Below are positions 21,906 through 35,368 of a stretch of 64,000 nt of DNA, one piece after another (the first letter of the stretch is position 1; the number at the start of each line of letters is the position of its first letter). Position numbers and translations under genes: made by a program. The notes under the pieces were generated by a model. It was not told the origin of the DNA, did not search any database, and saw only the letters and a program-made list of their open reading frames with translations. Location of the stretch: assembly GCA_032358165.1 (NCBI GenBank), contig JAALGY010000032.1, forward strand, positions 1,798,001-1,862,000, read 5' to 3'. The stretch is from Diplosphaera chodatii (taxonomy: Eukaryota > Chlorophyta > Trebouxiophyceae > Prasiolales > Stichococcaceae).

Positions 21906-23543
21906 ATGAACAGAGATCAGGGCATCGAATTGGCAATCGTGCTGCTGTCCTTGTTCATCTACCTGGCGTATCACCTCCAGTACTTCATCATACGCCCCTG
22001 GCTGCACCAGCGGTCCACCAAGAGGTCAAGGCATACTGCGATCTTCTTTGCCTCCAGGTGCGCTGTGTAACGCTTCAACACCAGCCAGGACAGACAATTA
22101 CAGGAAAGAACGAGCCACCGGCACCGCAGGGTGCAGCACAGCACGCCAGTGGCTATCTTATGTGCATGCTCCGCAGTGACGCGCGTTTGGTATGGACATT
22201 CCTGGCGTCGCAGAACACCACCGATGCAGGTGTTCCGGCTATACAAACCCTGCGCAACAGGTCAGAAGCAGTCGACCTGACGAGCTCTGCACAATCGCAC
22301 GTTTCAAGTGGTTTGTGTGACCACACCTAGTCGAGCATGACATGTTTGATATGCTTGCTGCAGCATCATGGCTGCCTCCTTCATGGTAGGTAGAAAGTGA
22401 AGTGAATCATTGTGAGTGCAGGTAGTGAGCTTCATGCACGTAGTGCTGCACAATAACCGATGACGGGTGTAACATGCATGTGACTGCAGGCCACAACTAC
22501 AGGTCATGCAGGGCGGCTCATGCGCACCTGAGCCTCTGGCCTAAAGTGATCTGGCCCTGCGTCATATTCGGCCTGATGACAGGTCATCTCTGACAACCAC
22601 AATGCAGTGCAGGTCTCATGGCCACAAGCGGCTTGTTGCCTGTTCTGACGGATGGAAACCGCCTCAGCATGATCCGCAAGCTTGGGGTATGTACTGTCAT
22701 CCAACTGGATGCAAGCTTGCCTGTGGACTCGATAACGGCTTGCAGCCAAAGCTTGCCAGCCCGCCTCTGGTAACATCTCATCCAATCGGCTGCAACTGCC
22801 GGTGCAGGATCTGGACCCCATCGTGGACCTGGCCGGCAGCCACGGTCTCGTCACGGCGGAATGGAAGGTCGCCATCTGCGAGTTCTTGCTGCTGGGCAGC
22901 CTGCTGTTCTTCGTGCAGGCGATCCGCCTGCTGATGTACCTGGTGAGGCTGCGAAGCAATGACACGGTGCTCGTTTGCTGCATGATATGAGCTCCCGATG
23001 TACAGCACTTCACCGAGCCGCATGCTGGCAACACGCCGGTCGGCCAGCGTCGCGGTGCTGAGTCGCAGGGCTACATGATCAAGATCAGGGCGGCAGGAGA
23101 GCCGTTCGCGTCTGCATTTCCAGCCGACCTGGTGCTGTCGTTTGCAGCTCGAAGCGGCCACTGCTGGTCAGCAGGCACGTGCTGGCGCTGTGCGGTCGGC
23201 GATTGCATGACTGCGCTGCCTTGCATGGTGCTGTCAACACACCACGCTTCCCCTTCTGCAGGTGTCAGGCTATGGACGCTTTTCATCCCCGGTGCGGTTG
23301 CTGTGCTTGTAGCTACATGCTTCATGTGGCGGCACGCTGCACAACCCTGCTCCAGGGCGTCTTTCCCTGCCTGCAGCCCTGTTCTGGTTCTTGGGGCCTC
23401 TGACGCTGCTGGTAACGACCGTCTTGGTGGTTTGTTTCCTCGCATTCTCTGACGAAGTGACGTTGAGGGACTTCAGCCACATCACAGCTGCCCAGGAGGC
23501 GAGCTATGACCTGGCCATCAAACATCAGCCGAAATCACGATGA
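21906..23543 (+). CDS. DUF599 membrane protein
   Basis: First exons in consistent phase: 21906-22057, 22177-22260, 22364-22389, 22613-22686, 22808-22942, from 23006; the last coding exon ends at 23543. The protein opens with a membrane helix (ELAIVLLSLFIYLAYHLQYF). The DUF599 hallmark AIQTLRN/SIMAASFM is split by an intron between Asn and Ser. Then come a second helix (VGLMATSGLLPVL), a third (AICEFLLLGSLLFFVQAIRL) and a final one (ALFWFLGPLTLLVTTVLVVC), with a polar tail ending HQPKSR. The family is found in plants, algae and bacteria as a four-helix membrane protein of unknown function. The exon between about 23006 and 23390 is uncertain. Confidence 0.85.
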
Positions 23544-24052
23544 TGCCCGCTGTGAGTTGCAATGCCACTTAATTGAAGTAGTTTGGCGTGCAGAACGAGG
23601 CGCCAGTCAATGGCGAAGAGGGTGGACAGGCAGGCAGTAATCACCAGCAGGGCGGGTCCATGGCAAGCAAGGACATACATGCTAGCTCACAACATGGGGA
23701 TAAATAGGTGTGGGTGCAGTGGTTTACGTATCGCTCTTGCAGGTGCTAGTTGCTGACGATGTCCTTGTAGACATTGCACATCTGTGCATTGGAATGTGCA
23801 TGAGATTCGCTTGACATAGGATCTCGCCTCACTATCCTGCCTTCTTGGCAGCACATCCACCTCAAGCGCACGCAATCAGATCGCAAGAGCACCCACTGGA
23901 CCCCACTAAATGCCTTACTTGTCTCATCCCAAGCTGAAACCAGCTTGGGACCCACAATCGAACGGGTGTTCATACAACCCAAACACGCATCTGAATATAG
24001 AGCCCTATGCTACCCCGATATGCGCTGGATTAAAACTGCTCTCAGCGGCGCA
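23544..24052. other. Convergent intergenic region
   Basis: About 500 bases between the DUF599 stop and the stop of the Pol I subunit gene. Only short frames seen. Locally less GC-rich than the coding parts, as expected for 3' untranslated DNA. Confidence 0.45.
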
Positions 24053-27000
24053 TCACCCATCCGTCTTGAGGGAGCACTTGATGTTCATGCCCGCAAGCTC
24101 TGCCATCAAATACCTACAGCAACAGAATGCAATCATTGGCAACGTTCCACATATAAGCAAGGGTTCCAGGGGAGCACGCCATCGCGGTGGGGTGCCGCAC
24201 CTGAAGACGTAGGGCAGCGCCACACGCTCGATCTCTTTGGTGCCGCCGCACAGGCGGCACTGCATCTTGGCCCCGCTGCCGCGCCCTGCAGCGATCCACC
24301 CCGCACTCTAACTGACCTTGAGTGTGTGCAGCAGTCAGCTGCAACTGGCAGCAGTGGCAGGGTGTGGTCCTGCCGGTGACGTGCTGCGTGCACCTGCGGC
24401 GTCGTGGGCAGCGAGGCCGGGGTGACCCGCCAGCGCAGCGGCCGCCGGGGCGGGCACGCGCGTTGGCGCGAGCAGACTGCCGCACCGCGAGCACACATCC
24501 ATCACACTGCACAGGGACACGCAGCGCGACTCGATCAGCATCGGGCGTCGGGGTTCAGCGCTCTGATCCCGGTGTCATGCATGCGACATGGCACCGCAGC
24601 ACTCGAAGAGATGGCAGCGCAGCGGTCCACCAGCCCAGCGGCGCCGCGCACCTGTAGTCAGAGCAGGCGTGCAGGCGGTCGTGCAGGAGGTAGGCGGCGC
24701 CGTGGGCCAGCAGCGCGTCCCGCTCCATCTCCCCGAACCGGATGCCGCCGCCGAACTTGCGGCCCTTGATCGGCTGCCGAGTGAGCGGGTTGACGGGCCC
24801 CGTGGACCGCACCTGCCCGTCAACCACCACCACTGCTCAGCACTTCTGCACAACGACGCTGGTGCAAACTGCTCGCGCCACACCACAGTAAGGCTGCAAA
24901 GACACTTGCAGGTGATGCAATTGACATGACTTTGTGCTGACACACCTGGAACTTGTCTGACACCATGTGCCGCAGCCGCTGGTAATACACTGGCCCGATG
25001 AAGATGTCCAACTGCACGGATCGGAATGTGCACTACGGTGGACATGGACTCAATTGACAGCATGCTATGCACAAGGCACAACGGTAGGATGCCAGGACAT
25101 GTGCACAGCGCACCTTGAACTCCTCGCCGGTGATGCCGCTGATCATGGTCTCGCCGCCATGGTAGCTGTACCCTGCATCCTGCAGCTGCCGCCCAAACTC
25201 TTTGACTGGGTCGCCCTGCGGACCAACATAAGCAGATCAGGACCAGTCAAACAGGACCCCTGCTTCGTGCGTTGTGCAGACTTGGGCTCGTTGGGTTATG
25301 GTGATGACGGGTCCACCGACACCCAGGACTTGCAGCATGTCCTGTTGGACGTCTCGAAACTCACCTGCTTGCCATCGCTGCGCTGGAAGGGCGTGGCGTC
25401 CACGAACTTGCCGTTCAGGGCTCCGGCTTTGGAGGCCAGCGACTCCACCAGCATGCCGATGGTCATGCGTGACGGGAAGGCGTGCGGGTTGATGATCAAG
25501 TCTGGCCTGCGTGCAGCAGCTTCAGGCCTGTCACAATGGTGCCGAGGTGGGCGGCCTCAGGGCAACAGCTGCAGTTACCCCGAAAGTGCTGTTGATGTTG
25601 CAGCTGAGCTCAAGGCAGCTGTTTTGGCAAGGCCGCTGCTCTCCCTCTGCTCACCGCATGCCAGTGGCTGCGCTGTATGGCATGTCGACGTCTGGCCACA
25701 GCTGAGAGAGCACGCCCTTCTGCCCATGCCGCGATGAGAACTTGTCACCAATCACCTACAGCATTGAGCCACAAAGGCAGTCTGCCAGAGAGATTATCTC
25801 TGCGCAACTGGTGTGCCACGCCTGGTGGTGCACTGTCTGATGGTGAACATGCTCCAAGCGGCGCACCGGGTTGCGGTTGAGGCGGAATTTGATGGAGGCC
25901 TGCTTGAGGTCCGTCTCCCGGCCGCTGCCAATGACGCTGACCTGCGACACCACCGCCACCTCCTCCCCCTTCAGCTCGTGCTGCTTGCTGCGGCCTGCAG
26001 GCACCAGCACACAGCGGGCATCACCCCGCAGCCCCCTGTGCAGTTGCCGGTGAACGTCGGTGTGCACAGCCTGCAGCTGTCTTGCGGAGGCGGCGGGCGC
26101 ACTGGTCAGGGTGTCGACGCTGGTGTAGTACGACTGCTTGGGCCACACCACGGCGCCCACGTGCGGCAGGCCGTCCGTGTCGATGCGCTCCGCCTGCGCG
26201 TGCTTCGCTGGCGGCGCCACACGGTTCTGCGCAGGCAGACGGGGGCTTGGCCTTCTCACATATGCGCCGCTGGAGCTCACACCTCCCGCAGCATGGCCGC
26301 AGATGCAGGCGCTCTCAAAGCTAATGGGCAATCAGTGGCGGGGCCCACAGTCTGCGACGGGGAGGCACTCACGGCGGCCACGGCCGGGCTGTCTGCTTTG
26401 GCTGCCAGGTTGATGGGGTAGCGCTGGCCGAAGGCGCCGACGGGGTGCGCGGCGCCCGCTGCTGCGGACCGCATCGACGGCTTGCTGTCCACGCTGAAGA
26501 CCATGTCCTTGCCCCGCTCGTCCTGCCAGAGCACGCAGCAGGCCCACGCTTTGCCACACGTGCGCAGCGGCCATGCAGCCCGGCAGTGCGTGTAACAAGG
26601 AGGTCCTGAGGGTGGTGGGGGGCGGTGCGCACCCGCAGGTTGACGTTCTCGCACTTGACGATGGTGCCGTGCGCCAGCCCGCGCTCCATGGACGACTTGT
26701 TCAGGATCATGGCGTCCTCCATGTCGTAGCCTGGTCACACAGTGAGAGGTCAGTCTCCCCAGCGCATGCAGACGTCTGACAGACGCGGAGTGCCGCCTGC
26801 CAGGGCCGGGTTTCGAGCAGTGTCAGCGAGTCGAAGCATGTGCTGCTCAGCAGAGCGTCCCACGCCGGGGCACCTGTGTAGGCGAGCACGGCGACGATGG
26901 CGTTGGTGCCGCTGGGGAACTCGTCCATGGCATACCTGTCGTAGTTGCTGGTGCGCGCGATGGGCGTCTGCGGGGTGTGCAGCCGGTACAGCTTGCCGTC

Positions 27001-30000
27001 CGTGCGGTGCTGCCACGCCTGCACAGCACACATGGTGTGGCCTCCAGATGTTCGTCTCAGGCGTATGCATGCCGGCCTACAGACATCAGACATCATGCTT
27101 GACCAGTCGTCAACATGTTTGAAGGGTAGGAGCATCTACTGATGACACTGCTCTTGAATTGGAAGGAATGCGCGCCTGGACAGGCGTGCCCATGGTCTGC
27201 TTGCCCATCTGGCACTGGTACATGTTGCGCGGCGACTGGTTGTAGTCGCTGTACGGTGTGAGGCTGGCCACCACGCTCAGCATGGCGCCGGTGCTCAGCT
27301 CCTCGTGCGTGAAGCGCACGCCCCCAGACACCATCGCGCCGCTGCCATCTGGACACCTGCAGCACGCGCACCTGACCTGATCAGCAGCCTCTGGCGATGC
27401 ACTGGCAGGAGATGTGCACCCCAACACCTGCGGAGCACTGGCTGCACCGCAGATCCCCTGGTGTGTGCGGGGGTGCTCACCGGATGGCCATGTTGTTCTG
27501 CTCCAGGGTGCCCAGCAGCTCCATGGCACCGGTGCCGCTGCTGTTGCTGCTGCCTTTTCGGGGCGGGATCTGCCGCACCGGCCGCATCAAGCGCGCCGCA
27601 TTGGTGTACAGGAATATGCCCGGGTAGATGCCGCCGTGCAGGTAGGGTATGTAGGCCAGCTCGATGTCTGCGGGGATGCTGTTCTCCACTCCCTGCAGCA
27701 CTGCAAGCTGGTCAGGCGCACCCCACTCGGCATGTTGTCCGCAGCAGGAGCCACCTGCAGTTCTCAGGCAGGCTGCCAAGGCAACAAGCAGGTCAAACAC
27801 CTTTCTGCAACCGAGTTCGATCGTGGCACACCCAGGCACTGGGGGTATGCAGGCTCTTCGCTTGCCTCGAGTGCGAGCAGCTTGGGGCCCTGGCCGGGGG
27901 GCGGCGCCGCACGGTCCTCCGCTGCCAGGCGCGCCGCCTTGATAGCACGCAGCCTGTTCACCAGGTGCGGCGCCACCGTTGCCGACACTGCATTGGCGCG
28001 ACACTGCTTTTGAGAATCAGCAACAGGAGACCGCATCGATTTGTGTATGTTTGTGTCCTGCCACATCAAGAGGTACCCAACATCAGTGAGCAGGCAGGAT
28101 GTTTGCACGTGGTGCAAACACCTCTGGTCGGGGCTTAGCAGCAATGGACGCCACTGCACCTGTGCCGACGAGGCGGCCATCGAGCAGCAGAGGCAGATGG
28201 CGCGGCAGTGGCGGCGGCGCCACTGCTGCCGTGACCGGCTGCATACCCAGCTCCGCCAGCACCTGAGCAACAGCAGATGCAAAATGAAGCTTGGCTACTT
28301 GCAACAGACTCTGTACTCACCTGTCAAGTCTTGACAACACCAGCCGGAAGCTGCTGCAGACTTGCACGGCTGCAAACAGCCAACAAACTGCATTTTCTGC
28401 ACCCACGTATGTACCATCACACACTGACCGGCAGACGCTTTCCATCTGCCCACCTTCATGATGTCGTCGGGCACGGAACCAACTTTGCGGGGGCGCGGGG
28501 GGCGCGTGACGATGCGGCAGGCGGCGGTGAGGTGCGTGAGCAGCCCGCACGGGGAGCCGTCCGGCGTGTGCACTGGGCACATGAAGCCCCACGACTCGGG
28601 CAGCAGCTTGCGTACTGCCGTTGTGCGGAGCTGTGCAAAGTACGCACCCCTGTGCACCGAGCGGAAGTGCGACAAGTACCTGCAGCATGTGCATTTCAGC
28701 ACGGCTTTGTGCTTGCCAGTTTTCGGATGTGCGCGTCAAGACCTACCTCTAGAAAGAGGGCAATGAGACATGTGATGACACGGCAGCCTAAAATGAGGGT
28801 GCAGCTCTCTTATTCTCGCTGCTAAGGTGCACGGTGGCACCTGAAGAAGTTCAGCTTCTCGGCGACGACGGTGAAGCCGCTGGACTGCGACAGGTCCAGG
28901 CCCGACTTGCTGACCAGGTTGCCGGTGTTGAGCATGTACTCCATCTTGCGGCCGATGTCAGGCATGCGATCTGCCAGCTTGCGCATGTATGACTCGTCCT
29001 GCACCAGATGTTACGGCTCACAGGCTCAGAAAACCATGACGTTACGACCTGGTTGCGGCGTGAGGTTGCGTAAACCCTGGGCCGTCAGGTTTCGCCGATG
29101 GCCACACATGCATTCAGGACTCAGCTGCCGGCATCCAACTCCTGGTGAATGCAGCACAGCAATAGTACCTGCAGGTTGACGGCATCGGGGGCGCGGGCGG
29201 CGTCGCGGGCGATGCCCTCCCTGAGCGCCGCCAGGCAGTCCTCCAGCTTCTCGCGCGTGAAGCGCATCAGCAGGTGGCCCGGCAGCAGCACCTGTGCATT
29301 TGCATGTCCCCTCGCCCGCACGACGTCTGTTCGTGTGTGTCAGACGGCTGGAATGTCATAAAGTGCGGTGCGAGCCTGAAGACGAGTACCTCGTGAGATG
29401 TAAGTGCATCGGGGTTGTCCTCGCAGCACTGCTCATCGACCAGAGCGTACAGCTTGCCCAGCATCTGCGCGCCAATGACCAAAGTCAGGCCGAACCAATG
29501 CATCTGCCATGCAGGTGACAGTGCAGCTTGACTAGACACACCAGTTTCCAGATTGGGATCAGCACCTAGGGAGCAGTTCGTGACAAGACGAATGGTAGCG
29601 ACCACCAGATTGACTGGCGCTGCGAAAGGGTTCTTCATGCAGTTTTGCTTGCCTGAATCAAGGTGTTGAGCTTGTCCACTGGCTGCTCTAGATGTATAAA
29701 GATGTGCTCTCGTAGTAGCAGCTCACCAACCTGCAGGTGCAGGAACTCGCTCGGCACATATATACTCTGCTGTTCAGGCTTGCATGTAATGCACATCTCT
29801 GCCTGAGACACTTGACAGTCTGCCCCACATGCCGCACCAAGCTGGTCAGTGCCAGAGCATCGTTTAAATCATTTGCGCCAGGAGCTTCAACAACGATGCA
29901 GTGGAAGCTTGCCTCGATGTCAGACAGGTGCTGCGGCGCCATCAGGGCGACTCGGAAGTGCGACCCCAGCCACTGCAGTGCCTGCTGCCGGGAGCGCAGC

Positions 30001-31726
30001 CCATGGCTGGCTGCCACCCGCAGCAGCAGCTCTGCACGCTCTGCCAGGAACTGCACGCTGGCCTTGTCCTCTGTGGCGTCGCCGACCTGCAGGTGGCGTG
30101 TACACTGCGATCTTAGCTTGACGCCTGCAGTATACGCCGTAACCATTGAATGGGACAAGCAGGCGCTCGCCTGGTGGTGCCACCACAGGCAATCGATGGT
30201 GAAGATGTTGCTTATGACCACCGTAAATCCACAACTTGTTCGTTGCTTGTGATCGACAGATCTGCGCCTGTTGTGCATGTTGCTGACACTGACCCCAACA
30301 TGAGCCACATGTCTCGCACATCCCATTCCTCTCATTGGCCCACAGACTGGCCACATACCTGAGGGGCAAGCGCCAGCATCTGCGCGAAAAGCTCGCGGTC
30401 CGAGGCGTCCAGGAAGCACTTGAGCAGCACCCCGGCAGGGATGAAGTACTCTGCGCGGCGGATGGTGAACGCGAAGTTCACGGTGCTGTCCACCAGGAAG
30501 TGGCACCGCACTGTGGCAGAGGCCTCATCCCCGCGCACACACCTACACACGGTAACAGCACACTCGTGATTGTAAGAGATAGACCGGCTTGGGGGCCAAC
30601 ACACCACTCCTGGCCAGCTTCCCTATGGCCAAGTCTGCCGAGAGTCCTCCTGCTGCCATCAGGGATTTGAGCCTCCTCTGAGGTGTGACGTGACAGTGCC
30701 AAGTACCGTACCTGAGCAGAGTTGCATTCTCGGTGTAGTTGGCACCACGCTTGCGGTAGGCACCACGGCGTAGAGCCATGATGTAGTGCCGCCGCTGCAG
30801 CGTGATCATCCGGATGATGCGCTCGATGCCATTGCAGATGAAGTAACCGCCCATCTCCGTGCTCTCCTCTCCCTTTGTCACCAGCCCCTCCCTGTTGTGC
30901 ATCGGCATCCGTTGTGCCTCCATCTTGCAGAGTGCTCATCTTGAGTGTGCCGGCTCGATCATGATCATGTTGAGCTGGACGGCTCTTGCAGTTGTACACT
31001 TGCACAGGCTGAGGGAAGAGCTGAAGGCGCAAGAAGTGTGAAGAGCCAGGGGCAGGGCCCACCTGTCCAGGCTGTGCAGGTAGCAGACCTCCGACTTCAC
31101 CATAATGGGCAGCAGGCCAAAGCGGCGGTTGAAACGCTGCACAGCGCCACCCTCCATCTGGTAGCATACATCCATTTGCAGCGGCGCTCTGTACGAGATC
31201 GCCTGCATGCATTGTGCTGATGTCAAACTGATGCTGGAATGCATGAAAGTATAAGCAACAGGGTATTTACAGTCAACAGAATAACAGCTGGCCGGACTTG
31301 GCGCATGTGTAAGTGACATGATGTCAGGCACCGTGCGCACCCCTTCGCGGCAATCACGTGGGAACAGGCGCTCGTCAGCAGATGACAGCCCAGTCTCCTT
31401 GAGCGGCCGCAGCACCATCGGGTTCTCAAACCACACAAAGTGCCGCTGCTGGGTCAGAGGATGCTCAATCTGCGAGGGCAAAGGGCAATCTGAGTTGGTG
31501 TGCGAGCCTTGACCACGGTCTACGTTCGCGTTGATGCAAGCATTGAGATGCAGGATGCATGCTCCAGTCCCTCTGAATCCGGGTCACGCACCTCTGCTGC
31601 CGGGAGGTGCTGCACCACCTGCGCCAGCCCCTCGCCCACGAAGTAGTTGAACGAATCGATGTGTGGAGCGACAAGTTGCTGCAGAGTCTCCGGTACATGC
31701 TCCGTCTGCGCCTGCCCGCGCAACAT
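24053..31726 (-). CDS. NRPA2: DNA-directed RNA polymerase I second-largest subunit
   Basis: A gene of more than twenty exons. The ATG at 31726-31724 sits in a GCCACC context and is followed by [20 protein letters not shown]. Landmarks in order: [20 protein letters not shown] (about 31140-31060); [20 protein letters not shown] and [13 protein letters not shown] (about 30860-30715); [20 protein letters not shown] with [14 protein letters not shown] (about 28650-28520); MGTPVQARI (about 27190); [20 protein letters not shown] (about 26985-26930); [16 protein letters not shown] (about 26725-26680); [14 protein letters not shown] linker; [20 protein letters not shown] (about 25940-25880); [20 protein letters not shown] (about 25500-25430); [20 protein letters not shown] (about 24755-24700). 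The C-terminal zinc ribbon is CSRCGSLLA with [12 protein letters not shown], ending [13 protein letters not shown]. The linker [14 protein letters not shown] and the PTGTNAIV-like stretch point to Pol I rather than Pol II or III. It transcribes rRNA in the nucleolus. Confidence 0.95.
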
Positions 31727-32464
31727 GGTGGCCACCGCTGAACGCCTGCCGCGGCCGCCAGCAGCTCAGATGGCCGCTACCCCATGCATGCTGGCAGCTG
31801 GAGAACCCGGGGTTGTAACTATATAAGAATGACTTGTATGGTGCGGTGCTTCTGCACTGCGGTAGACACTGACGGGAAAGTCTTTTGTCGGGTTTCGGCA
31901 TGCATCGGAGATGCAGAGGAAAGTTCCTTGCAACTGCTCGTCAAGCCGCCATACATTCAGTAGCGCACTGCGCGTGCGACTAATCAGAAGCTATCATCAC
32001 AGCGCCTGCAGTGCAAATGTGCACGGCACAGCGAGTTAGCCTTTTGCCAGAGCACCGCCCAGGAGCAGCGGAAACATCAGCGGCATGTATGTACGGTGAT
32101 TGTTATTGCAATCGCTCAACAGCTCTTCATTGAGACGTTGTGAACGCCACCCTCACTGCCGCGCCCGGAAACCAACATGCTGGACACTCGTTCCAGATGC
32201 ATCACAACGTTCGTCAACTGCTAAAGACGTTGTGGGTAAGCACTCATGTCGAGTAACGATCCAGTGCCATCATGCCGCTATGCATGGCATGACTCGCAAT
32301 GCCCGCTCCGACCCAGCACAAAACCAGAATGTGTCAGACTGACGACAGCAACTGCATATGTGCAAGGCAGTGCGGCAACAATAGCAGTGCAACAACTGCT
32401 GTCCCGAGCATATTCAACCCATTGTTGCATCCAGCGTCACGAGCCCGCTGGCGCGTGTTGCTGA
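31727..32464 (-). promoter_or_regulatory. Upstream region of the Pol I subunit gene and 3' region of the headpiece gene
   Basis: Both neighbours are on the minus strand. A TATA-like octamer is seen at 31820-31827 (ATATAAGA on the plus strand, TCTTATAT on the minus), about 95 bases upstream of the Pol I subunit ATG. No gene is supportable here. Confidence 0.3.
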
Positions 32465-35368
32465 TCAGAACACTCCGATCTGCCTCTTCAGCAGCACCTG
32501 ACGCCACTTGGGCTTTCCCTGCAAACGATACCGAGCTGAGCTGAGCACTGAATCTGAATCAAAACAGCGGATATACCATAGACATGCTCACGAGTCGTGC
32601 ATCTAGGCAAACATATGTCAAGCGTCAGACGTGCCTTGAAGGCGTCCTTGTCCATTGCGAAGGCGGTCTGAAAATCCTCGTCACTGAGGTACAGTTCTTT
32701 GTTGGCGGGGTCGATGCCGTGGTCCGCATTCATGCCTGTGGCAGTGCAGTTGAAGCAATCATGCTCAACCTGAAGCAGCAGTAGTAGCATATCATATTTT
32801 CTCCGTCAGCTGACCTAGGCACTAGCCAGCATATAGCAGCAGAATCTTACCCTTCAGCTCGTCCAGTGGGAAGGTGGCATCCCCGACCTTATGTTTGAAC
32901 TCCTGTGGCGGCGCCGGTGGCGTGACATCTGCCGCCTTGGGCTGCCGGTAGTAGGACAGGTCCGACACCTTGCCAGATGCCAGCGGCATGTTCAGCTTGA
33001 CCTGCCACGCACGCGTCGCAGAGGAGAGTGGGTATCAGTGGGCTGCTGAATTATGATCCGCCTTGTCAGGCTGCACCAGACAATCGTTGACAGGCAACCT
33101 CACTGGCATCGCACATCCGCAAACTTGTCTTCGACTGACCTGCCACTTGCGCCCAGCATTGGAGCTGTCGACGTGGCTGCGACGCAGCGGGGTAACTGGG
33201 CTGCCATCTGCTGGTTGATGCGCCTCCCAAAATGACTTGAGCTCTGCCTTCGGTTTCACCGTCTCTGCCACCACCTCGCCTGCACAAGGCTGGAAAGTTG
33301 CATCATTACAAACAAACATCAGCTGCACAGGGTGCATGGCTGCACCAGCGCACGCATGAGCCGCACTGCATTCAATCTTACATGGTGCAAGCGCAGCACC
33401 GCTTACCAGAAGCCGGCGATGCGCTCGGGGCTTTGGGCGTGCTGACGTTCCAGCGGCGCACAGGCGAGGCACTGGGCGATGGCCGCGGGAAGCTGGCCCG
33501 TGGGCTGGTCTCCCCCTGCAATGTCTCCGATGTGCGGCGCATCGCTGCGATGCGCGCCTTCACCTGGAGCATTTGCAGCTTTCTTAATGCAGCCATTCGT
33601 ATCTTGCCTGGCAATGTAAACTTGTCAAAGGCTGCCTGCCAGCACCCCTTTGGAAGCAGGTGATCCACTTCCTGTGCCATGAGGTTGTTGAGAAGGCATC
33701 GAGGGAGGAGCGCACAGAGTTGGGAGTTGTCTCGCCATTGGATGGCCCCGTCTGCAGATCTGTTGGTGTGTTGGGCGGCTTATCAGCTGCAGGCGGTGTG
33801 GTCTTGAGGGCAGCAATCCGCGCACCAATAGACGATGGTGTCCGTTGCAGCTCTTGTGCGGTTTGAGGCTCCTGTAGCAGCAAAGCCAGATGGTCGGCAT
33901 GAGGTGCAGCCAAGCCACCCACTAGCATGAGGGCCTTTTGGCAGCGCTGTGCCAAGGTGTCAATGCGCCGCTGAGATGGGATGGCATACCTGAGCTGTCC
34001 CATTGGCGGTAGGCGCAGGCTCTGGTGTGAGCTGTGCTGTTGTTGGCCCTGCTGAGCTGCCTGTCACTGGGCTGCTAGGCTCCTGCTGCTTGGGCGTTTC
34101 TGTGGCCGATGATGCCGCCGCTGACGATGTTGGCGGCGCAGATGCCTCGCCATCAGGCGCGGGAAAGGGAGCAGCTTCGGCTTGGCCCTGTGCCGGCTCC
34201 ACATCTGCCATTGCAGCCTTGTCTGGAGGTGGCTGGACGCTGTTGCTGGGGGGCGCTGATTCAGCTGATGGCGCTGCTGACCGGATGCCAGCTGGTGCAG
34301 CATCGTTGACGTCAGATGCTGGCGCAGGCGCGCTGACGACACCTGGTGCTGTTTGTTCTGCTGAGGCTGCTGTTGTGGGCTGGGCAGGTTCTCCGTCCTG
34401 CTGCTCGACAGAAGCACTGGCCTTGGTGGGGCCGTGTTCATCAGTGCTGGCAGCAGCCAGCGCAGCTGGGTCTGGTTTGCCGGGGTCCAAGCCTGACATC
34501 TGTGCCAGGATGTCGTCCGCTGCAGCTGGCGATGCACTTGCCTCCGCAACCGAGGATGCCTCCTGCAAGGCACAGGGTAATCGGGTCAGCCCTCTCGTCG
34601 CCAGCGGTGGCAGCAAACCGCATCATCCGCCAGGCGTTGCTCAGCACGGTGGTGTAGAACCCCTGCACAGCAGACCTTGGCCAGCTGCAGCTCCTCGCCG
34701 ACAGCCTCGTGAAAGGTGTCGTAGTCTCCCTCGTCGGCCGGCACGGGCGCCGCCTCTGCCAGGGAGGCGGCCACCACGTCGGCCGCCGACCGCTTGGTCT
34801 TGGCTGCAGAGGCCGAGGGGTCCTGGAAGCCCTCTGCCACGCCGGTCAGGCTGCGCACCGCCGCTGGCGTCTCCAGTGTGGGCTGCTGCGACGGCGGTTG
34901 CTGTGCCTTGACCGGAGTATTGACCCCTGCGCCTGAGGCTTCGGTCTGATCGGGCGCAGGTGCAGCTGTGTGTGGCTCCGCGCCTGGGGCATCTCCAGCT
35001 GCTGCAGCTCCCTCTGCCTTTGAAACTGCTGCTGCCGATGTTGCTCTTGCCTCGTCGGCCACAGCTGCAACCGGGTCTGGGGCGGTCCTGGCAGGAGCTT
35101 CTGTATGTACAGCAGCCTGCTGTGCGGGTGCTGCTGCTGCTGCAGCGGCATCCCTGGAAAACGTTAGCGATGCAATCGCCACATCGTCACTGGGCTTCGC
35201 GGAAGCTGCTGGTTGTTCAGATGCCGTTGTGGCCTGTTCAGTGCCCACAGATGCTGCCGCGCTGCCGGTGGCTGCTGGGGGTTCGGCCGTCAGCTCATCC
35301 TGGGAGCCAGGCGACCCATTGCTGAGCTGCGGAACCTTGTTCAGTACTGCCGACATGTCGTCCTGCAT
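32465..35368 (-). CDS. Villin-headpiece protein without gelsolin repeats
   Basis: Read on the minus strand. The C-terminus is a complete villin headpiece: FKHKVGDATFPLDELKG, then HGIDPANKELYLSDEDFQTA, then GKPKWRQVLLKRQIGVF and stop at 32465, across three exons (about 32990-32850, 32745-32640, 32515-32465). Headpieces bind F-actin through the KxxL..K core near the C-terminus, which is present. Upstream is a long Ala/Pro/Glu-rich region from 35368 (MQDDMSAVLNKVPQLSNG) containing DEGDYDTFHEAVGEELQLA, and then a helical part (DHLLPKGCWQAAFDKFTL, LRKLQMLQVKARIAAMRR). No gelsolin repeat is visible. The splicing between about 34000 and 33650 is not resolved: two good frames there are joined only by a very short GT-AG interval. 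A further 5' exon cannot be excluded. Confidence 0.8.
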
